Made by a program: the position numbers and the translations under genes. Source: an uncultured Acidaminococcus sp. (lineage in GTDB: Bacteria; Bacillota; Negativicutes; Acidaminococcales; Acidaminococcaceae). From it: a stretch of 49,339 nucleotides of DNA. Location: assembly GCA_902796945.1 (NCBI GenBank), contig CADBQR010000103.1, positions 1-49,339 of the forward strand, read 5' to 3'. Positions 14,985-21,667 of this stretch are shown piece after piece. The notes under the pieces were generated by a model that searched no databases, was not told the DNA's origin, and was given only the letters and a program-made list of their open reading frames with translations. Every line of letters starts with the position of its first letter. Position 1 is the first letter of the stretch.

Positions 14985-16442
14985 TCAGCCAATGATGAGG
15001 GCTGCCAGGGGATAGCCTACAAAGGCCATGGCAATGACCGCCAGGATGGAAAACACCCCGCCCCAGACAAACATATCCCGGGCCGTGGTCCACCCGGAAC
15101 TGATGGCGACGGTATTGATGGTGGACTGGCCGGCGGGGGTCATATTGCAGATGCCCGCGCCAAAACCAATGAGGCAGACCACGGCCCCTACTGCAACGGT
15201 ACCGGCGGGCAGTGCCTGCAGGACAGAAAGGGCCACGGCACTGACGACGGTCGTCGTTACGATATTGGAGGAAAAGTTGGTTTCCAGGATGCACCAGGTA
15301 AAGAAGAACAAAATGACACCCTGCACGGACAGGCCGGCTGCCACAGGCCCCAGCATCGCACTGAGCCATGCCTTGATGCCCATCTCATTGTTGGTAAGGG
15401 CGGAACCGAGCATCGTCGCCGCACCGGTCATCAGGATGGCCGCCCAGAGAATGCCCTTGGATACCACTTCCCGGAAATTCAGGATCGGTTCCCCGGCATC
15501 CCGGAGAATGAAGAAAAGGATGCAGCCCAAAAGCGGCGGCATGGCCGTCGTGTAGCGGCTGATGCTCTTATACAGCCAGGGATGGATGCCCCGGACCAGG
15601 CTCGGCCCGACCCAGAGCAGGACGGTAAGGGCCATGACCGCCAGGATGATGACTTCCTTGCGGGACGTTTTCGGAACCGTTTTGCGCAGCTCCAGGGCCT
15701 TCTTCATATCCAGGTCATCAAGATCGGCGGGACGGTATAACCACCTGAACACCGCCAGCAGCCCCAGGACCAGGAGGATCCCCGTAGGGATGCCAACCGC
15801 CATGTACTGGAACTGATTGACGTCCACTCCGGTCGCGGCCTTATAATAGCCGATGGCCAGCGTCGGCCAGACGTGGCCGATGGCGGTCATGCCGGAGGAC
15901 AGGCTGATGCAGAAAGCCGTTCCCAGCATGAGCATATTGCCCGTAGGGCTTCCTTTTTGAATGGAGAGCACTTTGTAGATATCTTCCAGGAAAGGCATGA
16001 AGGCCACAAAAAGAACCGACGGGCTGATGAAAAGCCCCATGAAGGTCACGGAAAAGAGCAGGAAACAAACAAAGGCCCAGGGCCCCCTGCGGGCAAAGCG
16101 ATTGGTAATGAAGGCGACCGCACAGCGGCGTACAAAGTTTGTCTTGGAAAGCGGGTAGACCAGGACGAAGGTGAACAGCAGGAAGGCCACGGTCACATTG
16201 CCAAAGGCACCCCGAAAAACAGCAGGAAAGCCAAAATGCGGCAGCAGGCCGAGCAAAAAGAGGGTAATCAGGCTTGGCCAGTCAATGGAAATGGTGATCC
16301 ACATCATGAGGGAAGCCAGAAAGATTCCCAGCACGCAAAGGCCTTCCTGAGTAAGGGGAGCCGCGGCGGGCAGGCAGCTCACGGCAAATCCGGCCAGGAG
16401 GGAGACTGCCAGCCATAGCGTGTTCCGCTGTGTCTTCGTCAT
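14985..16442 (-). CDS. SLC13 (DASS) family anion/dicarboxylate transporter
   Basis: A 485-residue integral membrane protein with about a dozen hydrophobic segments. SLC13/CitT-type features include an N-terminal scaffold, the SPSVLFVAFMP segment and GICNMTPAGQSTINTVAISSGW near the end, resembling the substrate-binding re-entrant loop with Asn/Thr/Pro. The family imports di- and tricarboxylates or sulfate, usually with sodium. Its ATG overlaps the stop of the chorismate mutase-ACT gene by four bases, so the two are translationally coupled. With a D-malate/tartrate-type dehydrogenase in the same run, a hydroxydicarboxylate is the best substrate guess. The exact anion and coupling ion are not visible. 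Confidence 0.88.
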   Translation of the reverse strand: MTKTQRNTLWLAVSLLAGFAVSCLPAAAPLTQEGLCVLGIFLASLMMWITISIDWPSLITLFLLGLLPHFGFPAVFRGAFGNVTVAFLLFTFVLVYPLSKTNFVRRCAVAFITNRFARRGPWAFVCFLLFSVTFMGLFISPSVLFVAFMPFLEDIYKVLSIQKGSPTGNMLMLGTAFCISLSSGMTAIGHVWPTLAIGYYKAATGVDVNQFQYMAVGIPTGILLVLGLLAVFRWLYRPADLDDLDMKKALELRKTVPKTSRKEVIILAVMALTVLLWVGPSLVRGIHPWLYKSISRYTTAMPPLLGCILFFILRDAGEPILNFREVVSKGILWAAILMTGAATMLGSALTNNEMGIKAWLSAMLGPVAAGLSVQGVILFFFTWCILETNFSSNIVTTTVVSAVALSVLQALPAGTVAVGAVVCLIGFGAGICNMTPAGQSTINTVAISSGWTTARDMFVWGGVFSILAVIAMAFVGYPLAALIIG

Positions 16443-17029
16443 GCCGATGCACCATCCTTCCGGTCGTTTTCAAGGATCTTGAATCCCTGGCTTTCCCTGG
16501 AAAGCTGGAACATCAGCTTGCGCATGGCCACATCGCCCAGGTCGCCGAGAATGGTCAGGTCAAAGGTCACGGTCCCCTCATTGTGGTTGAAGCTGAGCAG
16601 TTCCATATACTGCATATTGAAACCATAATCGCCGACCATGTTCAGGATGCTGCTCATGGCATTGGGCTGATCGGGACGGGTCAGGCGGACCCTGACCCGG
16701 TAACCGCCGGGCGTTGCATCGATGCCCTGGCTGATCGCATCAAAGAGCCGGGGATTCCAATCATACAAAAGGCCGTACTGGTACATGCGGCTGGTTTCCA
16801 TGATCTTGCGGACCACCGCCAGGTATTCGGCCTTCCGGTCCTCCGGCACGCCCTCGGAGAGCCGCTCCAGGATGGCCTTTTCCCGGTCCGCCCGGTAAAT
16901 ATTGGTTTCACCGGCGGCCTGCTTGACTTTGGCAACTTCCAGGGAACAATCCATCCGTTCCATGATCAGGGTCCGGAGCTGCGGATCGATGGCGTCGATT
17001 TTTTTACGTACCTCTTCCAGTTTCATCAT
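16439..17029 (-). CDS. Chorismate mutase (AroQ type) fused to a C-terminal ACT-like domain
   Basis: A 196-residue protein. Residues 1-90 match AroQ chorismate mutase: VRKKIDAIDPQLRTLIMERM, then EVAKVK and RADREKAILERL, keep the arginines, lysine and glutamate that bind chorismate in the E. coli P-protein; the position of its Asp48 looks changed. Residues 105-190 look like an ACT domain, with PNAMSSILNMVGDYGFNMQYMEL as the ligand-binding loop. There is no prephenate dehydratase between them, unlike PheA. Two adjacent ATGs (17029, 17026) follow AAGGAAGG. It lies between a decarboxylating dehydrogenase gene and a transporter gene, not with aromatic amino-acid genes, so its role here is unclear: a regulated mutase, or a repurposed fold. 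Confidence 0.82.
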   Translation of the reverse strand: MMKLEEVRKKIDAIDPQLRTLIMERMDCSLEVAKVKQAAGETNIYRADREKAILERLSEGVPEDRKAEYLAVVRKIMETSRMYQYGLLYDWNPRLFDAISQGIDATPGGYRVRVRLTRPDQPNAMSSILNMVGDYGFNMQYMELLSFNHNEGTVTFDLTILGDLGDVAMRKLMFQLSRESQGFKILENDRKDGASA

Positions 17030-17063
17030 AGTCCTTCCTTTCTTCTCTCCTGCTTCTGCAAAA

Positions 17064-17095
17064 CAGGCGAAGCCCTCTTCCGAAGTCTTCGCCTG
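17064..17095 (-). terminator. Terminator or attenuator between the dehydrogenase and chorismate mutase genes
   Basis: CAGGCGAAG (17087-17095 read on the minus strand) pairs perfectly with CTTCGCCTG (17072-17064) around 14 bases and is followed by TTTTG. The short T tract suggests partial termination, lowering expression of the two distal genes. Confidence 0.6.
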
Positions 17096-17120
17096 CAGTT
17101 TTCCTGTCATTAGATTGACA

Positions 17121-18197
17121 TTAATTTTCGGTCAGCTTACGGACGACCTCATCGCCGACTTCCTTTGTCGTGGCCGTGCCGCCCATATCCGGAGTGAGGA
17201 CCTTCCTCTCCACGAGCATTTCCTCAATAATCTGGAGCAGCCTGGATCCCCACGCCTTTTGGCCAAAGAAATCCAGCATCTGGCTGGCAGACCAAATGGA
17301 GGCCAACGGATTTGCCTTGCCCTGTCCGGCAATATCGGGAGCACTGCCATGGATGGGCTCAAACATGGAAGGATATTTCCGTTCCGGGTTCAGGTTAGCG
17401 CCTGCGGCCAATCCCATACCGCCCGAAATGGCGGCGCCCAGGTCGGTCAGGATATCGCCAAACAGATTCGAGCAGACCACAATCTGGTAGCGTTTCGGGT
17501 CCTTCACCATGAACATGCTGGCCGCGTCCACCAGGTAGGAGTGGGTTTCCACTTCCGGGTATTCCCTGCCAACTTCGGCAAAGATCTTGTCCCAGAAGAC
17601 CATGGAATAATTCAGGGCATTGCCCTTGCTGATACTTGTCAGGGTCTTATGTTCCCGCTTTGCCATTTCATAGGCATAGCGCATGATGCGTTCGCAGCCA
17701 AACCGGGAGAATACACTGTCCTGAATGACCACTTCCCGCGGGGTCCCTTCATAGAGCCAGCTGCCGGCACCGGTGTATTCGCCTTCACTGTTTTCACGGA
17801 TAAAGACCATATCGATGTCGCCTTCCCGGACGCCGCTGAGGGGACAGGGCGCTCCTTTCAGCAGCTTTACGGGGCGCAGGTTGACGTATTCATCAAAATC
17901 GTGACGGATCCGCAGCAGCAGGTCACGCAGGGAAATGTGGTCAGGAACGCCGGGATAGCCGACAGCGCCCAGATAGATCGCGTCAAAATCCCGCAGGGTA
18001 TCAATGCCATCCGGGGGCATCATTTCCCCTGTCTTGAGGTAATATTCGCATCCCCAGGGAAAATACGTGAAATCAAAGGTAAAGGAACCATCCAACCGGG
18101 CGACCGTTTCCAGCGCCTTCACGCCCTCCGCGAGGACTTCCGGGCCAATTCCATCCCCTGCAATTACGGCAATCTTCAAATGCTTCTGTTCCATCAT
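17121..18197 (-). CDS. NAD-dependent decarboxylating dehydrogenase, D-malate/tartrate type (DmlA/TtuC family)
   Basis: A 358-residue member of the isocitrate/isopropylmalate dehydrogenase family, oxidising a 2-hydroxy acid and releasing CO2 with NAD and a divalent metal. GDGIGPEV opens the protein. FDAIYLGAVGYPGVPDHISL and EYVNLRPVKLL are typical of tartrate/D-malate dehydrogenases rather than LeuB or Icd; RENSEGEYTG, SKGNALNYSMVFWD and the metal-binding NLFGDILTD segment are present. GSAPDIAGQGKANP is the nucleotide-binding loop. The ATG at 18197 with AAAGGAG is preferred; 18194 is also possible. It follows the radical SAM gene by 35 bases. D-malate or tartrate is the likely substrate; 3-isopropylmalate is a weaker option. 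Confidence 0.87.
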   Translation of the reverse strand: MMEQKHLKIAVIAGDGIGPEVLAEGVKALETVARLDGSFTFDFTYFPWGCEYYLKTGEMMPPDGIDTLRDFDAIYLGAVGYPGVPDHISLRDLLLRIRHDFDEYVNLRPVKLLKGAPCPLSGVREGDIDMVFIRENSEGEYTGAGSWLYEGTPREVVIQDSVFSRFGCERIMRYAYEMAKREHKTLTSISKGNALNYSMVFWDKIFAEVGREYPEVETHSYLVDAASMFMVKDPKRYQIVVCSNLFGDILTDLGAAISGGMGLAAGANLNPERKYPSMFEPIHGSAPDIAGQGKANPLASIWSASQMLDFFGQKAWGSRLLQIIEEMLVERKVLTPDMGGTATTKEVGDEVVRKLTEN

Positions 18198-18232
18198 TCT
18201 CACTCCTTTGAAAACGCTGAAAAAGGACGGCT

Positions 18233-19219
18233 TCAGGAGGCGGAGCAGGCCTCCCCGGCAAAGCTCATTTCTTCTTCAGCCGCTTCGGCCCGGCGGGGAA
18301 CCCGTTCAAGCCATTTCAGGTCATAGGGCTCATAGGTCACGTGGGCATATTTATCCACGTCCATTACGGTCCCATCCCAGTCCGAATCGATCCGGCCTGT
18401 CTGCTTGATGAGAATATCATAGAGAATGGCATACATGGTTCCCTGGTCATCCTTTTCAAAGATGGTGCTGTAGGGCAAGGTCTTATGATAGACCAGTTCC
18501 AGGTCCTTATAGGCAAAGTGGAAACCGCAGCGCATCCGGCAGCCGTCAAGCCCCGTATATTCAGCGACTTCCTTCAGGTCCTGCAGGATCTTGTCATGGG
18601 CCTCGTCGTACAGGTTCTCCGGCGTCGTTTCCGTATAGTCGAAGCGGAACTGAATGGACGGGGCATGGACTTTACGGAACCGCTCCATAAAGGGAATCAG
18701 TTTTTCCTTCGGATAGTTCTTGTACAGCACGCAATTGATGCGGAACCGGACGGGCAGTTTTGCCAGCAGCCCATCATTGGATTCCTGGACAAAATGCTGC
18801 ATATGGCGGGAAATATTGAGGCAGGTGATCTTGTCCTTGTTCCGGTTCAGGAAGGACAGGATTTCCTCCTCGCTCTGCTCCCTGGAGACGGGCAGCGTCG
18901 TGTTGATGAAGATCTTGTGCGTATCCGATACGTTATCCAGCATGGTCTGGAGGCTGGTCAGATTGGCCAGCGGCTCCCCGCCGGTGAATACGAAATCGCA
19001 ATAAGGCGTCAGGCGATCCATCCGTTCGATGCTCTTCAGGATGGCTGCCAGGGAAAAGCCGGTGCAGTCGGCATATTCCTCTTTATTTACGCAGAAAGGA
19101 CAATTGTTCCTGCAATCATACGGCACAAATACGGTCACGGTCGCCCCGCCGCTCCTGGTCTTGTAAGGAAACGACCGGGCTTCCTCAGCTAACTTCTTAT
19201 CCAATATTCTTTCAATCAT
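18233..19219 (-). CDS. Radical SAM enzyme of unknown substrate
   Basis: A 328-residue protein with the radical SAM cluster motif C36-x3-C40-x2-C43 (CRNNCPFC) and TGGEP at residues 79-83, so it should cleave S-adenosylmethionine at a [4Fe-4S] cluster. FINTTLPVS and CLNISRHMQH are typical internal barrel strands. Further cysteines near residues 225-235 (GCRMRCGFHF) could support an extra cluster but do not form a full SPASM motif. The C-terminal part GRIDSDWDGTVMDVD is conserved-looking but not recognised. GAGGGG seven bases before the ATG at 19219 sets the start. It is the first gene of a run with a dehydrogenase, a chorismate mutase-ACT protein and a transporter, and has an operator-like repeat in its leader. 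Function is unknown. Confidence 0.85.
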   Translation of the reverse strand: MIERILDKKLAEEARSFPYKTRSGGATVTVFVPYDCRNNCPFCVNKEEYADCTGFSLAAILKSIERMDRLTPYCDFVFTGGEPLANLTSLQTMLDNVSDTHKIFINTTLPVSREQSEEEILSFLNRNKDKITCLNISRHMQHFVQESNDGLLAKLPVRFRINCVLYKNYPKEKLIPFMERFRKVHAPSIQFRFDYTETTPENLYDEAHDKILQDLKEVAEYTGLDGCRMRCGFHFAYKDLELVYHKTLPYSTIFEKDDQGTMYAILYDILIKQTGRIDSDWDGTVMDVDKYAHVTYEPYDLKWLERVPRRAEAAEEEMSFAGEACSAS

Positions 19220-19238
19220 AAGGGTCCCCTCGTAACTC

Positions 19239-19262
19239 ATATCCTGCCAACGAGCAGGATAT
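19239..19262. promoter_or_regulatory. Perfect 9-bp inverted repeat in the radical SAM leader
   Basis: ATATCCTGC (19239-19247) and GCAGGATAT (19254-19262) are exact inverted arms around six bases. The element lies between the predicted -10 and the ribosome binding site of the radical SAM gene. It has no T tract after it, so a repressor operator or leader hairpin is more likely than a terminator. Confidence 0.6.
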
Positions 19263-19285
19263 TTTACACAAATTCACTATTTTGT

Positions 19286-19294
19286 ATTTTACCA
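19286..19294 (-). promoter_or_regulatory. Extended -10 promoter of the radical SAM operon
   Basis: Minus-strand TGG-TAAAAT (19294-19286) is an extended -10; a second TAAAAT lies at 19266-19261. The inverted repeat follows at about +17. From here to the FliB-like gene at 19581 the sequence is GC-rich with no gene recognised. Confidence 0.5.
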
Positions 19295-19580
19295 TAATTT
19301 TTTCATCCATTTCAATGTTTTCTGCAAATCTCCCTCCGGTCAAGCGGTCATGGCAGCCGCCGGCCTGAAACCCGGAAGCCCCCTTTGGGAAAACAAGTCC
19401 CGATGCCGCTTTGCCCGTTCCCGCCACCGGCCGGCCCGCCACAAAGGAAGGGACAAACGGAAAGCACCGGAGGCGCGGGAAAACGGGTTCCCGCCGCCAA
19501 AAATCCCGGTTCCCCCTGCACAGGGAGCACCGCCGGGATGTATAATGGGGAAAACAAATCCGTCAAAGGAGATTCTTACC

Positions 19581-20444
19581 ATGATTTCCATCATTCCGGA
19601 AGGCTTCAATGAGTTCGTCTGTAAGGCCGGCCGCTGCCGCCACACCTGCTGCCAGCTCTGGGAAATCGACATTGATGACGACACGGCCGCCTATTACCTG
19701 CACCTGAAAGGCCCTATGGGGGACAAACTGCGCCGCAATATGGAAAAGAATGAGGAGGGCTGGCATTTCAAGCTGCGAAAGGATCGCCATTGCGGCATGC
19801 TCCGCCCTGACGGGCTGTGCGAGGTCATAACGGAGCTGGGAGAAGACAAGCTCTGTGACATCTGTATGGTCCATCCCCGTTTCTTCACCTATGCCGGGGA
19901 GTTCATCCTTTGTGGAACCGGCTTATGCTGCGAAAGAACCTGCGAAATCCTGATGGACGGAAAGCAGCCCCTCGCCTTTCACGAAGAGGATACGGATTTT
20001 ATCTACAGCTTCCGGGAGCTCCTGGAATTTATGGGGTTTTCCATCAGCGAAGCCCTTTCCCATTTCACGCCCCGTCCTGACGAAGGCAATTACCGGAACC
20101 TGCTATCGGACCTGGCGGCCACGGATCCCATCGACGAAGCCTGGACAAGGGAAATGGCGGAATTGACAAAGGATGTGCCCGCAGTGGTCACGGCAGCAGG
20201 CCGCTATAGCGCCACTTACGATCCCCTGCTCTTTGACAGGCTCTACCAGTTTATTTTCTATCGCCAGCTGGATAAGGCCGAAACCTACGGTCTGGAGGCC
20301 GTTGCCGAATATGCCCGGCGCAGCACGGAGTTCATCTTTCTTGAAGCGGCCCGCCTCGGGGACGTCGGCGAGCAGATGAGGCGCTGGTCCGAACAAATCG
20401 AATATGACACAGGCAATGTGGATTTTTTGATCCAGCAGCTATAA
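19581..20444 (+). CDS. FliB-like lysine-N-methylase family protein (cysteine-rich)
   Basis: A 287-residue cytosolic protein of the FliB family. In Salmonella FliB methylates flagellin lysines. The signature cysteines are present: C14, C19, C23, C24 in CKAGRCRHTCCQLW, then RHCGMLRPDGLCEV, KLCDICMVHPRFF and LCGTGLCCERTCEI, which probably bind an iron-sulfur cluster. AAAGGAG and the ATG at 19581 fix the start; the frame is open upstream but that part is GC-rich and has no similarity. It is a single-gene unit ending in a bidirectional terminator. No flagellin or other motility gene is in the window, so the target may be another protein. Family assignment is fair; activity is inference. Confidence 0.78.
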   Translation: MISIIPEGFNEFVCKAGRCRHTCCQLWEIDIDDDTAAYYLHLKGPMGDKLRRNMEKNEEGWHFKLRKDRHCGMLRPDGLCEVITELGEDKLCDICMVHPRFFTYAGEFILCGTGLCCERTCEILMDGKQPLAFHEEDTDFIYSFRELLEFMGFSISEALSHFTPRPDEGNYRNLLSDLAATDPIDEAWTREMAELTKDVPAVVTAAGRYSATYDPLLFDRLYQFIFYRQLDKAETYGLEAVAEYARRSTEFIFLEAARLGDVGEQMRRWSEQIEYDTGNVDFLIQQL

Positions 20445-20482
20445 AAAAAGAACGGCGGAACGCATTCCGTCGTTCTTTTTTT
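20443..20482. terminator. Bidirectional terminator between the FliB-like gene and tatC
   Basis: An 18-bp stem, with a single G-T mismatch-type pair, starts with a run of A and ends with a run of seven T around the loop CGCA. It serves convergent genes on both strands and overlaps the stop codon of the FliB-like gene. Confidence 0.93.
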
Positions 20483-20488
20483 GTAGGA

Positions 20489-21220
20489 TTAGCGGCGCAG
20501 GCAAAATTTGATAAACAGCCGCCCCGCTTCAAAAAGGACAATCATGGGTACTGCCAGCAGGCACTGGGAAACCATATCCGTCGTCGGAGTGATGATGGCT
20601 GCCGCCACAAAGGACAGAAAAACCACAACGCGGCGGATCTTTTTCAGCTGCCTTGAATTCACCAGCCCGGCCTTGGCCAGGATAATCAGGACCAGGGGCA
20701 GATTGAAGATGATTCCAAAGGGAAGCACCAGCATGAAGGTAAAATCAAGGTAGCTTTCCATGGAAATCATGGGCTGCACCGTTGCACCGGAGAACCCCAG
20801 GAAAAACCGCAGCCCCTGGGGCAGGACCAGGAAGAAGCCAAAGGCCGCGCCTGCCAGGAAAAGAATAAGGGAGGCAGGTACCACCGCGGCAAGGACCGAT
20901 TTTTCATGCGTAGTGAAAGCGGGGACCAAAAAGGCCCAGAACTGATAGAAAAGGACCGGCGAAGAAAAGGCAGCACCGCTTACAAGGGCAGTCTTCAAAT
21001 AGATGAAAAAGGCCTCGGCCGGTTTGATGAAATACAGCGTCCCTGCCGGAGCCGTCAGAAGATACATGATGGCATCCAGCTGCTGCCAGGCCACCAGGGT
21101 CCCCCCGGCAAGGGCCAGGAGGCATTTGATCAGCCTTGCCCGCAGTTCGGTGAGGTGGCCCGTAAGGGTCATGGTGGCGGTATCGTGAAAGGAACGGCCG
21201 TCTGCTGTCGTTTCCATCAT
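20489..21220 (-). CDS. tatC: Sec-independent protein translocase subunit TatC
   Basis: The 243-residue multi-spanning receptor of the twin-arginine translocase, which recognises the RR signal and recruits TatA to move folded proteins across the membrane. HLTELRARLIKCLLAL near residue 22 is the TatC signature, followed by PAEAFFIYLKTALVSG and FGIIFNLPLVLIILAKAGLV. Six hydrophobic segments fit the family. Its ATG overlaps the tatA stop in an ATGA junction, so the two are coupled. A minimal TatA-TatC pair is usual in Firmicutes. A likely cargo is encoded divergently next door. Confidence 0.96.
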   Translation of the reverse strand: MMETTADGRSFHDTATMTLTGHLTELRARLIKCLLALAGGTLVAWQQLDAIMYLLTAPAGTLYFIKPAEAFFIYLKTALVSGAAFSSPVLFYQFWAFLVPAFTTHEKSVLAAVVPASLILFLAGAAFGFFLVLPQGLRFFLGFSGATVQPMISMESYLDFTFMLVLPFGIIFNLPLVLIILAKAGLVNSRQLKKIRRVVVFLSFVAAAIITPTTDMVSQCLLAVPMIVLFEAGRLFIKFCLRR

Positions 21221-21423
21221 TCGTTTGCTTTCGGTGCCGTTGCGGTCATCTTGGAATCGGCGGTTTTCACCTCGGATTCCTCACTGATCCCATTGACCGC
21301 CGTCTTGAATTCACGCATGCTCTTTCCCATGGCCTTTCCGATTTCGGGCAGCTTTCCAGGGCCAAAAACGACAAGCCCGATAATCAGGATCAAAACCAGT
21401 TCAGGAACCCCTAATCCAAACAT
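21217..21423 (-). CDS. tatA: Sec-independent protein translocase subunit TatA
   Basis: A 68-residue pore-forming Tat subunit. It begins MFGLGVPELVLILIIGLVVFGPGKLPEIGKAMG: a short membrane helix, the FGPGKLPE hinge and an amphipathic helix, then a polar tail. GAAGGAGG lies eight bases before the ATG at 21423. It is the first gene of the tatA-tatC unit and diverges from the Tat-signal HD protein gene, with 244 bases between their starts. No separate TatB is present, so this protein probably serves both roles. Confidence 0.95.
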   Translation of the reverse strand: MFGLGVPELVLILIIGLVVFGPGKLPEIGKAMGKSMREFKTAVNGISEESEVKTADSKMTATAPKANE

Positions 21424-21560
21424 ATAACGTCCTCCTTCAACCATTGGAAGGTCTTTTTCCGGCCCCCGGGATTGGACACCGGCGGGCTGCCTTCCAGGAT
21501 TTCTTTTAGGTTCACTTTACGCCCGGACTGTAAGCGCCGGGTAAAAAACAGAGAAAACTT

Positions 21561-21596
21561 CCGTAAAAACAAATGGGTTTTGCCATCTTTTTACGG
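21561..21596. promoter_or_regulatory. Nested inverted repeat between tatA and the HD-domain gene
   Basis: CCGTAAAAA (21561-21569) and TTTTTACGG (21588-21596) are perfect inverted arms; inside them ATGG (21573-21576) pairs with CCAT (21583-21586). The element sits between divergent genes and may be a shared operator or a hairpin in the HD gene leader. No convincing -35/-10 pair was found on either strand. Confidence 0.45.
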
Positions 21597-21667
21597 TCCC
21601 TATACCGGAAGTTCATATTTCCTTCTTACACTGGCAGAAGAACAATGAAATCCAAGGAGGTTATATG

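Noticed and set aside
19541-19546. Perfect TATAAT before the FliB-like gene
   Set aside because: Plausible position, but no -35 box and no TGn extension are present, so it is not listed as a promoter.
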